From Luteibacter yeojuensis (GTDB lineage Bacteria; Pseudomonadota; Gammaproteobacteria; Xanthomonadales; Rhodanobacteraceae): a stretch of 64,000 nt of DNA. The stretch is from NCBI RefSeq assembly GCF_000964085.1, contig NZ_JZRB01000001.1, positions 1 through 64,000 of the forward strand. Direction: 5' to 3'. Position numbers and translations under genes: made by a program. Under the pieces are notes generated by a model. It was given only the letters and a program-made list of their open reading frames with translations. It was not told the origin of the DNA and ran no database searches. Below, piece after piece: positions 40,848 through 48,865 of the stretch; position 1 is the first letter of the stretch; every line of letters starts with the position of its first letter.

Positions 40848-40924
40848 CGCCGAGGGGCGCTGCGACCGGAGGGGTTCCCCGATGGCCAGGCTCGGCGCGG
40901 TTTCCCGTACAACGGCGCCCCCGT
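40848..40924 (+). ncRNA. S-adenosylhomocysteine (SAH) riboswitch
   Basis: All three conserved blocks of the SAH class are present in order: CCGAGGGGCGCTGCGACC (40850-40867), GCCAGGCTCGG (40885-40895) and AACGGCGCCCCC (40911-40922). They can form the two stems and the pseudoknot of this class. It lies 23 bp ahead of the ahcY ATG. SAH riboswitches turn on SAH-clearing genes when SAH builds up, here ahcY. Confidence 0.93.
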
Positions 40925-40946
40925 AACCATCCGGAGCTACGCCACC

Positions 40947-42380
40947 ATGAACGCCGTCACCAAAGACACCGCCTCGCAGGACTTCAAGGTCCGCGACTAT
41001 TCCCTCGCCGACCTCGGCCGCCGCCGCATCCGCATGGCCGAAGAGGAAATGCCGGGCCTGATGCAGATCCGCGCGCGCTACGCCAACGAGAAGCCGCTGA
41101 AGGGCGTGCGCCTCTCGGGCTCGCTGCACGTCACCAAGGAAACCGCCGTGCTGGCGGAGACCCTGCGCGAGCTGGGCGCCTCGGTCCGCTGGGCCTCTTG
41201 CAACATCTTCTCCACCCAGGACGACGTCGCCGCCGCCCTGGCCGCCGGCGGCCTGCCGGTGTTCGCCTGGAAGGGCGAAACGCTGGAGGAATACTGGGAC
41301 TGCACCCTCGACATGCTCACCCACCCAGGTGAACTCGGCCCGCAGCTCATCGTGGACGACGGTGGCGACGCCACCCTGTTCATCCACAAGGGCGTCGAGC
41401 TCGAAGACGGCAGCGACTGGGTGAACACCCCCAGCGGCAACCACGAGGAGCAGGTCATCAAGAACCTGGTCAAGAAGACCGCCGCCGCCCGCCCGGGCTG
41501 GTTCAAGAAGATCGCCGCCGAGTGGAAGGGCGTCTCGGAAGAGACCACCACCGGCGTGCACCGCCTCTACCAGCTGGCCGAGGCCGGCAAGCTGCTGGTG
41601 CCGGCCATCAACGTCAACGACTCGGTCACCAAGTCGAAGTTCGATAACCTCTACGGCTGCCGCGAGTCGCTCGCCGACGGCATCAAGCGCGCCACCGACC
41701 TCATGGTCGCGGGCAAGGTCGCCGTCGTGTGCGGCTACGGTGACGTGGGCAAGGGTTGCGCCCACTCGCTGAAGGGCTTCGGCGCACGCGTCATCGTCAC
41801 CGAGATCGACCCGATCAATGCACTGCAGGCCGCGATGGAAGGCTTCCAGGTCACCACCATCGAAGACACCCTGGGCGTCGGCGATATCTACGTGACCACC
41901 ACGGGCAACAAGGACATCATCACGCTCGAGCACATGGCGGCGATGAAGAACAACGCCCTCGTCTGCAACATCGGCCACTTCGACAACGAGATCCAGATGG
42001 ATCGCCTCAACGGCTCGAAGGACGCCACGCGCGAGACCATCAAGCCGCAGGTTGATCGCTACACCTTCGCGTCCACCGGCAACAGCATCTACATGCTGGC
42101 CGAGGGCCGCCTGGTGAACCTCGGTTGCGCCCATGGCCACCCGAGCTTCGTCATGTCGAACAGCTTCTCGAACCAGACCCTCGCCCAGCTCGACCTGTGG
42201 GCGAACAAGGACAAGTACGAGAACACCGTGTACCGCCTGCCGAAGAAGCTGGACGAGGAAGTGGCCCGCCTGCACCTCGAGCAGATCGGCGTGAAGCTCA
42301 CCGTCCTCACGAAGGACCAGGCCGATTACATCGGCGTGCCGGTCGAAGGCCCGTACAAGCCGGATCATTACCGCTACTGA
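40947..42380 (+). CDS. ahcY: S-adenosylhomocysteine hydrolase
   Basis: A 477-residue SAH hydrolase that splits S-adenosylhomocysteine to adenosine and homocysteine with bound NAD. The NAD-binding [19 protein letters not shown] (about 255-273), the substrate region with [12 protein letters not shown], and the C-terminal KPDHYRY are typical. The ATG at 40947 is chosen since the frame upstream, from 40833, runs through the riboswitch and gives no family sequence. It returns homocysteine to MetE. Control is by the SAH riboswitch and probably the shared palindrome. Confidence 0.96.
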   Translation: MNAVTKDTASQDFKVRDYSLADLGRRRIRMAEEEMPGLMQIRARYANEKPLKGVRLSGSLHVTKETAVLAETLRELGASVRWASCNIFSTQDDVAAALAAGGLPVFAWKGETLEEYWDCTLDMLTHPGELGPQLIVDDGGDATLFIHKGVELEDGSDWVNTPSGNHEEQVIKNLVKKTAAARPGWFKKIAAEWKGVSEETTTGVHRLYQLAEAGKLLVPAINVNDSVTKSKFDNLYGCRESLADGIKRATDLMVAGKVAVVCGYGDVGKGCAHSLKGFGARVIVTEIDPINALQAAMEGFQVTTIEDTLGVGDIYVTTTGNKDIITLEHMAAMKNNALVCNIGHFDNEIQMDRLNGSKDATRETIKPQVDRYTFASTGNSIYMLAEGRLVNLGCAHGHPSFVMSNSFSNQTLAQLDLWANKDKYENTVYRLPKKLDEEVARLHLEQIGVKLTVLTKDQADYIGVPVEGPYKPDHYRY

Positions 42381-42402
42381 TCTACGGCGGTTCGATGAAC
42401 AG

Positions 42403-42428
42403 AGGGCGCCTTCGGGCGCCCTTTTTTT
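42403..42428 (+). terminator. Intrinsic terminator after ahcY
   Basis: AGGGCGCC-TTCG-GGCGCCCT has a stable UUCG-type loop and is followed directly by a run of T. Confidence 0.92.
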
Positions 42429-42440
42429 GTGGGAGGCATA

Positions 42441-42514
42441 TCGCGCGCAAGCGCGCTCCCACATAGCGGGGGTGGGCGTCTCCGCCCGTTTGTGGGAGCG
42501 CGCTTGCGCGCGAT
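42441..42514. repeat. REP-like pair
   Basis: An inverted copy at 42441-42462 and a direct copy at 42492-42514 face outward from each other, between ahcY and the convergent DUF4232 gene. Confidence 0.85.
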
Positions 42515-42517
42515 GCT

Positions 42518-43009
42518 CTAGGGCGCCTTCTGCAACGGCGACTGCTCAAACGCGACAGGCTTCCCCGCCTCCCCGCACATATGCCCTGCCATCGCCCCCT
42601 TCACCACCTGCTCGCCAAAACTCAGCTCCACCTGCGCCGGATCAACGCAGCGGCTGTTGTCATACACCTCGCCCGAGACCCAGCGTACGCCCGTGCGCAC
42701 GCTCGCACCCGGCTCGATCCGCACCGGGACCACCGCCGGGCCCGGGTGCATGCCCACCGGGCCCTTGCGCGCCGCGGGCAGCGCGGCGCCCTTCGCATCC
42801 TTCATCACGAGCGTGGGCAAGCCGGGAACGGTGCAGGCCTGGCCACCCTTGTTGGTGAGCACGAGGTAGGTGCCATCGTGCGACATGCCGCTGAAGTCGC
42901 CCTGGCCGCCATCGGCGGTGAGTGTGAGCGTGGCGGCCGTGCAGGGCGGGATGTTGGGGGTGAAGGCAGGCATCGGGGCTCCCGGTGGGACGTGGGTGGG
43001 TGCCGTCAT
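42518..43009 (-). CDS. DUF4232-like protein
   Basis: A protein of about 163 residues with a DUF4232-type beta sandwich. PPCTAATLTLTADGG near the N-terminus and TYLVLTNKGGQACTVPGLPTLVMKDAKG fit the family, as does the paired-cysteine pattern (C..., ACTVPG, CVDPAQ, CGEAG). No signal peptide is visible from the chosen ATG at 43009. An ATG at 42973 has a better GGGAG site and would give 151 residues; upstream ATGs to 43165 run into metF regulatory DNA. Function is unknown. It is divergent from metF. Confidence 0.65.
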   Translation of the reverse strand: MTAPTHVPPGAPMPAFTPNIPPCTAATLTLTADGGQGDFSGMSHDGTYLVLTNKGGQACTVPGLPTLVMKDAKGAALPAARKGPVGMHPGPAVVPVRIEPGASVRTGVRWVSGEVYDNSRCVDPAQVELSFGEQVVKGAMAGHMCGEAGKPVAFEQSPLQKAP

Positions 43010-43040
43010 CTTCCGCCATCCGCGTGAATGGCCGATTAGC

Positions 43041-43068
43041 CATCTTTCCATCTGGATGTAAAGATATA
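43041..43068 (+). promoter_or_regulatory. Methionine-cycle palindromic operator and promoter (metF copy)
   Basis: ATCTTTCCATC and GATGTAAAGAT are complementary at 10 of 11 positions around TG. TATACT at 43067-43072 provides a -10 box at the same offset as in ahcY. Transcription would start near 43079, leaving a short leader before the ATG at 43101. Confidence 0.68.
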
Positions 43069-43100
43069 TACTCGGGCGCATCGCTCCAAGGTGCCCTGCC

Positions 43101-43925
43101 ATGCCAGCCATCAGCTTCGAGTTCTTCCCGCCCAAGACCGATGAACAGCGCGACCAGCTCGACAAGGCCGTCGAGCGCCTGAAGGGCCATGCGCCCGACT
43201 ACGTATCGGTCACCTTCGGCGCCGGTGGCTCCACGCTCAGCTACACGGGCGAGACGGTGAAGCACCTGCGCAGCGAGCACGGCCTCTCCGTGGCGCCCCA
43301 CCTATCCTGCATGGGCGGCTCGAAGGCCGAGATCCGCGCCCTGCTCGACGAGTACAAGGAACGCGGTTGCCGCCGCATCGTGGCGCTGCGCGGCGACCTG
43401 CCCTCGGGCATGGCCACGCCGGGCGATTTCCGCTTTGCCGCCGAGCTGGTGGCCTTCATCCGCGAGCACAGCGGCGACCACTTCCACATCGAAGTGGCGG
43501 CGTACCCGGAGACACACCCGCAGGCCGAAAACGCGCTGGCCGACCTGCGCCACTTCAAGGCGAAGTGCGACGCCGGTGCCAACGGCGCCATCACCCAGTA
43601 TTTCTTCAACCCCGATGCCTACTTCCGCTTCGTGGACGACGTGGGCCGCCTGGGCGTCACGGTGCCCATCGTGCCCGGCATCATGCCGATCGCGAATTTC
43701 AGCCAGCTGCGGCGCTTCTCCGAGCAATGCGGCGCCGAGATCCCGCGCTGGATCGTGAAGCGCATGCAGGCCCACGGCGATGACGCGGCCGCCGTGCGCG
43801 AACTCGGAGCCGATGTGGTGGCCGAACTTTGCCGCCGCCTGCTCGACGCCGGCGCGCCGGGCCTGCACTTCTATACAATCAACCGCGCGCGGGCCACCAC
43901 GGCCGTGCTGGAACGGCTCGCATAA
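43101..43925 (+). CDS. metF: Methylenetetrahydrofolate reductase
   Basis: A 274-residue MetF that reduces 5,10-methylene- to 5-methyltetrahydrofolate, the methyl donor for MetE. FEFFPPKT (about 6-13) carries the active-site Glu; SVTFGAGGST, APHLSCMGGS, ALRGDLP and TQYFFNPDAYFRF are the flavin and folate segments. It is slightly shorter than the 296 residues of E. coli MetF. The start follows AAGGTG. Control is probably by the palindrome upstream. Confidence 0.95.
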   Translation: MPAISFEFFPPKTDEQRDQLDKAVERLKGHAPDYVSVTFGAGGSTLSYTGETVKHLRSEHGLSVAPHLSCMGGSKAEIRALLDEYKERGCRRIVALRGDLPSGMATPGDFRFAAELVAFIREHSGDHFHIEVAAYPETHPQAENALADLRHFKAKCDAGANGAITQYFFNPDAYFRFVDDVGRLGVTVPIVPGIMPIANFSQLRRFSEQCGAEIPRWIVKRMQAHGDDAAAVRELGADVVAELCRRLLDAGAPGLHFYTINRARATTAVLERLA

Positions 43926-44003
43926 GCCAAACGTGCGCGCCGTCACCGCGCGCCCCACCCTCCTCGCCGATCATGGCGCCTCGTACCGCCAAAGCCGCCA
44001 CCC

Positions 44004-44507
44004 GTGATCCGCGCCGCCCTCCTGATCATCCTCCTCATCGCCGCCCTCCCCGCCGCCGCGCAAAGCGCGGTGCATCGCTGCGTGGGCAAGGACGGCACCA
44101 GGGTCTATACCGACCAGCCCTGTGAAACGCTGGGTGCCCGCTCGGTCGAGCCGCCAGCGGCCACCTCGTCGGCCGCCACGCCCGCCGGGCTGGCGCCCTC
44201 CACCGGGCTGCTCTGCGCCCAGGACATGGCTACCCTGCGCGTGGCCGTGGCCAACGCCTTCACCACCCGGGACGCCAACAAGATCGGCGGGCTCACCTTG
44301 TGGACGGGCTACGGCAGTGGCGGCGCCGTGGAGAACATCCGCAGCCTGCAGGCCGTGGTGCGGCAAACCCTGCTCTCGCTGGAGGGCGATGAGACCGGCA
44401 TCGACGCCGTCACGCGGGCCGGCGGCGGCGACGACGCCACCCACCACGTGCATTTCCCCGTGGTGAAGGATTCCGGTTGCCTTTGGCTACGCCCGCCCAC
44501 CATGTAA
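44004..44507 (+). CDS. DUF4124-type exported protein
   Basis: A 167-residue protein with a signal peptide (MIRAALLIILLIAALPAAAQS) followed at once by VHRCVGKDGTRVYTDQPCE, the core of DUF4124, a small two-cysteine domain of unknown role common in gammaproteobacteria. The rest of the chain has a paired cysteine (LLCAQDM and GCLWLR) and no recognisable domain. It lies 78 bp after metF and before ilvE, but no functional tie is evident. Confidence 0.75.
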   Translation: MIRAALLIILLIAALPAAAQSAVHRCVGKDGTRVYTDQPCETLGARSVEPPAATSSAATPAGLAPSTGLLCAQDMATLRVAVANAFTTRDANKIGGLTLWTGYGSGGAVENIRSLQAVVRQTLLSLEGDETGIDAVTRAGGGDDATHHVHFPVVKDSGCLWLRPPTM

Positions 44508-44581
44508 GCGGGATGGCGCGCCGCGCCATGTGAACCGCCGGGGTACCCGTTATCATGGGCGGTCCCCCACGGAGCGCCCCC

Positions 44582-45499
44582 ATGTCGCAGAACTACCCCG
44601 AATGGATCTGGCAGAACGGGCAGATCAAGCCCTGGCGCGATGCCACCGCGCATGTCATGTCCCATGCCCTCCACTACGGCTCGTCGGTGTTCGAAGGCAT
44701 CCGCAGCTATGAGACGCCCGACGGCGCGGCCATTTTCCGCCTCACCGACCACCTGAAGCGCCTGTTCCTGTCGGCCAAGATCTACGACATGGAGCTGCCC
44801 TACACCGTGGAGGAGCTGGCCGAGGCCTGCCGCGCCGTCATCAAGAAGAACGACCAGCGCGCGTCCTACCTCCGCCCGGTGGCCTACCGCGGCCTGGGTG
44901 GCTTCGGCCTCTCGGCCGAGACGCCCATCGACGTCGCCGTGGCCACCTGGCCCATGGGGCCCTACCTCGGCCCCGAGGCGCTCGAGAACGGCATCGACGC
45001 CTGCGTCTCGAGCTGGCAGCGCTTCGCCCCCAACACCATCCCGGCGGGCGCCAAGGCCGGCGGCAACTACCTTTCCGGCCAGCTGATCGCGCGCGAAGCG
45101 CGCCGCCTCGGCTTTGGCGAGGGCATCGCCCTGGCCTCCACCGGCCTGCTGAGCGAGGGCGCGGGCGAGAACCTTTTCCTCGTTTTCGATGGCGCCCTGC
45201 ACACCACGCCGGCCAGCGCCTCCATCCTCACCGGCATCACCCGGCACACGCTGATCACCCTGGCGCGCGAGGAAGGCATCGAGGTGGTCGAGCGCGACCT
45301 GCCGCGTGAATACCTCTACCTGGCCGACGAGATCCTCATGTGCGGCACGGCCGCCGAGGTCACCCCCATCCGCTCGGTCGATGCGAAACAGGTGGGCAGC
45401 GGCAAGGCCGGCCCCATCACGCGCCGCCTGCAGGAACTCTACTTCGGGCTGTTCACCGGCAAGACGGCCGACCGCTGGGGCTGGCTCGAACCGGTCTGA
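44582..45499 (+). CDS. ilvE: Branched-chain amino acid aminotransferase
   Basis: A 305-residue PLP-dependent class IV aminotransferase that moves amino groups between glutamate and the keto acids of leucine, isoleucine and valine. HALHYGSSVFEGIR (about 28-41) and the PLP-lysine segment AGAKAGGNYLSG (Lys about 159) are present, with GAGENLFLVFDG and TRHTLITLAREEGIEVVERD. The start is the ATG at 44582 giving MSQNYPEWIW; a 9-residue extension upstream lacks support. Length is normal for IlvE. Confidence 0.93.
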   Translation: MSQNYPEWIWQNGQIKPWRDATAHVMSHALHYGSSVFEGIRSYETPDGAAIFRLTDHLKRLFLSAKIYDMELPYTVEELAEACRAVIKKNDQRASYLRPVAYRGLGGFGLSAETPIDVAVATWPMGPYLGPEALENGIDACVSSWQRFAPNTIPAGAKAGGNYLSGQLIAREARRLGFGEGIALASTGLLSEGAGENLFLVFDGALHTTPASASILTGITRHTLITLAREEGIEVVERDLPREYLYLADEILMCGTAAEVTPIRSVDAKQVGSGKAGPITRRLQELYFGLFTGKTADRWGWLEPV

Positions 45500-45585
45500 C
45501 CCCTTGTGCCCCTCCCCCGGCGACGCGCTACGATGCGCGCGCCGGGGTATGAAGCCAACCGGACTGGCTAACAGGGGAAACCACC

Positions 45586-46383
45586 ATGAAACGTACGTTC
45601 TTCGCCGCCGCGGCCCTCGCGGTGGCGCTTCTCGTGAGCGGCTGCGCCAACGTCCAGAAGGCCAGCAAGGCCGACAGCGACCAGGCCAAGGCCTTCGCCC
45701 CCGTGGGCGACAAGGCCGTGCTCTATGTCTACCGCGATGAAAGCTTTGGCTCGGCGATCAAGATGCCGGTCTCGGTCGATGGCGTGATCGTGGGCGAAAC
45801 CGGCCCCAAATCGTTCCTGCAGCTCACGGTGGCCCCGGGCCGCCACACCATCGTCTCGCACACCGAGACCAACCCCGCTGTCACCATCGACGCCCAGGCG
45901 GGCCAGTCGTACTACGTGTGGCAGGAAGTGAAGATGGGCATGTGGGCGGCGCGCAGCCTGCTGCACACCATGCCGGCCGGCGAGGGCCAGGCGGGCGTGC
46001 GCAAGTGCGAACTGCTGCAGCCGTTCGCCCCGGGCATGCGCACCATCGCAACGACGGCACCCACCGCACCGGCCGCCACCGGCGCGCCCGTGGCAGCGGC
46101 ACCGGCCGCGGCAGGCGACGACGACGCCACCCCGGCCGCGGTTGCGCCCGCACCGGCCCAGGCTGCCCCGGGCGGCATTGCCGCCCTCGACGATCGCGTG
46201 TCGAAGCCGATGTTCGTGGCGGCGCAGGATATCGCCTCGAAGCACCAGTGCGAGCGCCTGCTGCGCGTGCGCAGCGTCGATGGTGACGATGCGCATTTCT
46301 TCAGCGCCTGCCCCGGTTCGTCGACGCCCATCGAGATCGCCTGCCACGGCAGCACGTGCAACGAGGCGCCGCCGCAGGGCTGA
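45586..46383 (+). CDS. Lipoprotein with DUF2846 domain
   Basis: A 265-residue lipoprotein: the signal peptide ends in the lipobox LVSGC (Cys about 21). Residues about 40-145 match DUF2846 (AVLYVYRDESFGSAIKMPVSVDGVIVGETGPKSFLQLTVAPGRHTI). A long alanine/proline-rich linker follows (about 155-205), then a C-terminal segment with two cysteine pairs (KHQCERLLRVR, SACPGS, IACHGSTC) that is not part of the usual domain and may be a small disulfide-bonded module. Function is unknown; it is envelope-associated. Confidence 0.8.
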   Translation: MKRTFFAAAALAVALLVSGCANVQKASKADSDQAKAFAPVGDKAVLYVYRDESFGSAIKMPVSVDGVIVGETGPKSFLQLTVAPGRHTIVSHTETNPAVTIDAQAGQSYYVWQEVKMGMWAARSLLHTMPAGEGQAGVRKCELLQPFAPGMRTIATTAPTAPAATGAPVAAAPAAAGDDDATPAAVAPAPAQAAPGGIAALDDRVSKPMFVAAQDIASKHQCERLLRVRSVDGDDAHFFSACPGSSTPIEIACHGSTCNEAPPQG

Positions 46384-46387
46384 TGCC

Positions 46388-46462
46388 ATCGCGCGCAAGC
46401 GCGCTCCCACGGCAGGGCCCCGCGGCCCTCACAGCTCATGTGGGAGCGCGCTTGCGCGCGAT
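46388..46462. repeat. REP-like pair
   Basis: An inverted copy at 46388-46410 and a direct copy at 46440-46462 lie between the convergent lipoprotein and CYTH-like genes. Confidence 0.87.
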
Positions 46463-46471
46463 GCTCCTTAC

Positions 46472-47347
46472 TTACTGACAAAAGCCACCCGGGTAACTCG
46501 ACGACTTATAGGCATAAAGCCAGCTCGTCTTCCCGCCATCGTTGCCGATGTTCCAGCCATTGCCGATCGAGCCGATGGCCTGGTTCAGCACCTGCGACCG
46601 CTGCAGCACCGGCGTGGTGAAGTACTTGTCGGCATCCGCTTCGACGCGGAACGACAGCTCGGCAAGCGCCGGCGTCGCGGCGCCGTCGATGTACCACAGC
46701 GTGAGCGAGAACTCCGCTTCCGACTGGCCCAGGTCGGACGTGGGGCCATCGTATTCCTGCTGCGTGACGCTCACGCCCGCCACCTTCGACAGCGCGCTGC
46801 CCGAGAGCGACGACAGCACCGAGGCGCCGGGGAACTGCTTGGCCAGGTCGCCTACCGTGGCCGGCGTGGTCGTCGCATCCTGCTTCGTCGAGTGCGCCAG
46901 CACGAGGTTGCCCGGCGTCACGTCGGTCTCGAGCTTGGTGCTTTTGTTCTTGCCGGCCCCCGAGACATCGGTCCAGTACGACAGCTCTTCATCGGGGTGG
47001 CGGAACTTGAACTGGATGTCGTTGTGGTCACCCGCGCGCGTGCGCACCGAGTAACCGCGGTTCATCAGCTCGCAGGTATGCGGCGTATCGAGGTAGACCA
47101 GCGTATCGCGGTCGCCCGCGCTGAAGTTGCCCGTGATCGTCTTGTCGAAGCCCAGCGCCTGCAACCGCGTGGCCAGGTTGCCGAGCAGCGTGGCGGCCGC
47201 GCTGGCGGGGTTCGACGCGAAGCGCGACGGATCGACAAGGGCTTTGTATTCCTTGCTGTCCACGTACGCCGGTGAATTGGCATGCACGGTGGTGCCGCCC
47301 AACAGCAAGGCGGTGGCGAGGAGCGTTGGCAGCTTACGTTTCATCAT
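46472..47347 (-). CDS. Exported CYTH-like (triphosphate tunnel) protein
   Basis: A 291-residue exported protein (signal peptide MMKRKLPTLLATALLLGGTTVHA). The body resembles the CYTH/triphosphate-tunnel fold: LVYLDTPHTCELMNRGYSVRTRAGDHNDIQFKFRHPDEE (about 80-118) follows the family order of the DTP strand, the LxxxGxxLRxR strand and a basic strand; TKLETD and LSFRVEAD could be later acidic strands. The N-terminal ExExK signature is incomplete (SKEYK, about 31-35), so activity is uncertain. It starts 13 bp after the phytase-like stop, so it belongs to that operon. No other family fits as well, but this is by eye. Confidence 0.5.
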   Translation of the reverse strand: MMKRKLPTLLATALLLGGTTVHANSPAYVDSKEYKALVDPSRFASNPASAAATLLGNLATRLQALGFDKTITGNFSAGDRDTLVYLDTPHTCELMNRGYSVRTRAGDHNDIQFKFRHPDEELSYWTDVSGAGKNKSTKLETDVTPGNLVLAHSTKQDATTTPATVGDLAKQFPGASVLSSLSGSALSKVAGVSVTQQEYDGPTSDLGQSEAEFSLTLWYIDGAATPALAELSFRVEADADKYFTTPVLQRSQVLNQAIGSIGNGWNIGNDGGKTSWLYAYKSSSYPGGFCQ

Positions 47348-47360
47348 GCGCAGAACCCTT

Positions 47361-48863
47361 TCAGTGGTGGGGTAAAGTCAGCCGATACACGAGGAGCCGG
47401 TTGTCGTTGTCGATCGGGGAATCGCAGGCCTGGCCTTCCATCACGCAGTGCTTCGCGATGAAGTCGTTGTCGTTCCCCACGATGAGGAACGCGTCATCGG
47501 GATGCGCCGGGTCATGCGCGGGCAGCAGGTCCATCGCCTCCCATTTCTCCGATAGCTGCGCAAGGCCCGGGTGGTTCGCGTCCAGCGCCAGGCCCATGCG
47601 TGCCAGGTCCTTCGGATCGAGCAGGTTCACCAAGGGCTTCCAGGCCGCTACCTGGATCCCGTGGCGTAACGTGTCGCCGCCTTCGGCCAGCACGCTTTTC
47701 GTGCCCTTCTCGTAATCCGTGCCCGCGAGGTTCGTGGCACCGTCGATATCCACCACCACGATGCTCTTGAACACGATGGGCTTGCCGCCCTCCGCACCCC
47801 AGCCACTGCCGTCGCGGGCCAGCATGAGGAAACGGTGGTTGTCGAGGACGCGGATTTCGCTCTGCGCCGCCGTGCGGTTGGGCGCATCGCCCGCGCCGCG
47901 GTCGTCGTAGACGGGCAGCTGCACCACGTAGTGGCCGACGGGCCTGTGTGGCACCTTGCCGTGCGCGGTGTCGTACACCAGCACGCGCGTAAAGCGGCGG
48001 CCCTCTCCACCCTTGCCCGCCGAATCCTGCAACAGCGCACTCTGCAGCATCACGAACAGCCGCGTGCCATCGGGCGACAGCGCCATGCCTTCCACGCCCT
48101 GGTTGTTGCGCCGGCCCGTGGCGGGTGGCTCCAGCGAGGTGAAGTACGGCTTGCCATCCTTGTCGGCAGGGCGCACGGCCCTGGGCGGCACCAGCACGCC
48201 CGTGAGCCGGCCCCTGGCGTCGAAGCGATACACGTGGGCGGCGTATTCGTCACCGATGTAGAAGCCGCCGCCGGGTATGAATTGCAGCGATTCGGCGTCG
48301 AGGGAGATCTTGCCGGCGCCGGTGCCCTCCCTGGGGGAAGGGAGGAGGATGCCGTGTTGTTTCGTCGTGCCCGTGCCGGGTTCAGCGCCGGTGAAAGGCC
48401 GGCCCCTGAAGTCGCGTAGCTCGAGGCCACCGTCGGGGATCAGCGTGATCGCGCCGGGTATCGCCGATGCATCGGCTCCCACGGAAGAGCGCACCTTCAT
48501 CGTGAACCGGAAACGGTTCACGCGGCCTGCGTAGTCGAAGAACAGGTTGTGCTCGGGTTCATTGCGGCCGCGGTCGGGCAGCGTCCACAGCACGCCGGTG
48601 TAAGTATCCCCTTCGCGTTTCCAGGTACCGGGCTCGATCGCCAGCGACGAGAACGAACCGAGCGTATCGCCGAGGAAGTCGATGGTGCCCGCCGGCAGCA
48701 CGCCGGTGGCGACCAGGCCCTGGTCGGTGAAGGTGTCGCCGCCCACCACGACGCTGCGTGGCAGCGGCGTGGTGGTGGTATCCGGCTGGCGCACCTCGAG
48801 GGCCTGCGCCGCGGCGCCCCCGGCAAGGCACGTGGCGAGAAGCGCCGTGAGGTGGCTGCGCAT
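47361..48863 (-). CDS. Phytase-like esterase, exported
   Basis: A 500-residue exported protein (signal peptide ending near AAAQA) with the esterase-like activity of phytase fold, a beta-propeller-like family. Features include FSSLAIEPGTWKREGDTYTGVLWTLPDRGRNE (about 70-101), ESLQFIPGGGFYIGDEYAAHVYRFDARGRL and NNQGVEGMALSPDGTRLFVMLQSALLQD. Several family members are predicted to release phosphate or sugar phosphate. It begins 2 bp after the TonB-receptor stop, so the pair should be co-translated. The substrate has not been shown. Confidence 0.8.
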   Translation of the reverse strand: MRSHLTALLATCLAGGAAAQALEVRQPDTTTTPLPRSVVVGGDTFTDQGLVATGVLPAGTIDFLGDTLGSFSSLAIEPGTWKREGDTYTGVLWTLPDRGRNEPEHNLFFDYAGRVNRFRFTMKVRSSVGADASAIPGAITLIPDGGLELRDFRGRPFTGAEPGTGTTKQHGILLPSPREGTGAGKISLDAESLQFIPGGGFYIGDEYAAHVYRFDARGRLTGVLVPPRAVRPADKDGKPYFTSLEPPATGRRNNQGVEGMALSPDGTRLFVMLQSALLQDSAGKGGEGRRFTRVLVYDTAHGKVPHRPVGHYVVQLPVYDDRGAGDAPNRTAAQSEIRVLDNHRFLMLARDGSGWGAEGGKPIVFKSIVVVDIDGATNLAGTDYEKGTKSVLAEGGDTLRHGIQVAAWKPLVNLLDPKDLARMGLALDANHPGLAQLSEKWEAMDLLPAHDPAHPDDAFLIVGNDNDFIAKHCVMEGQACDSPIDNDNRLLVYRLTLPHH

Positions 48864-48865
48864 GC

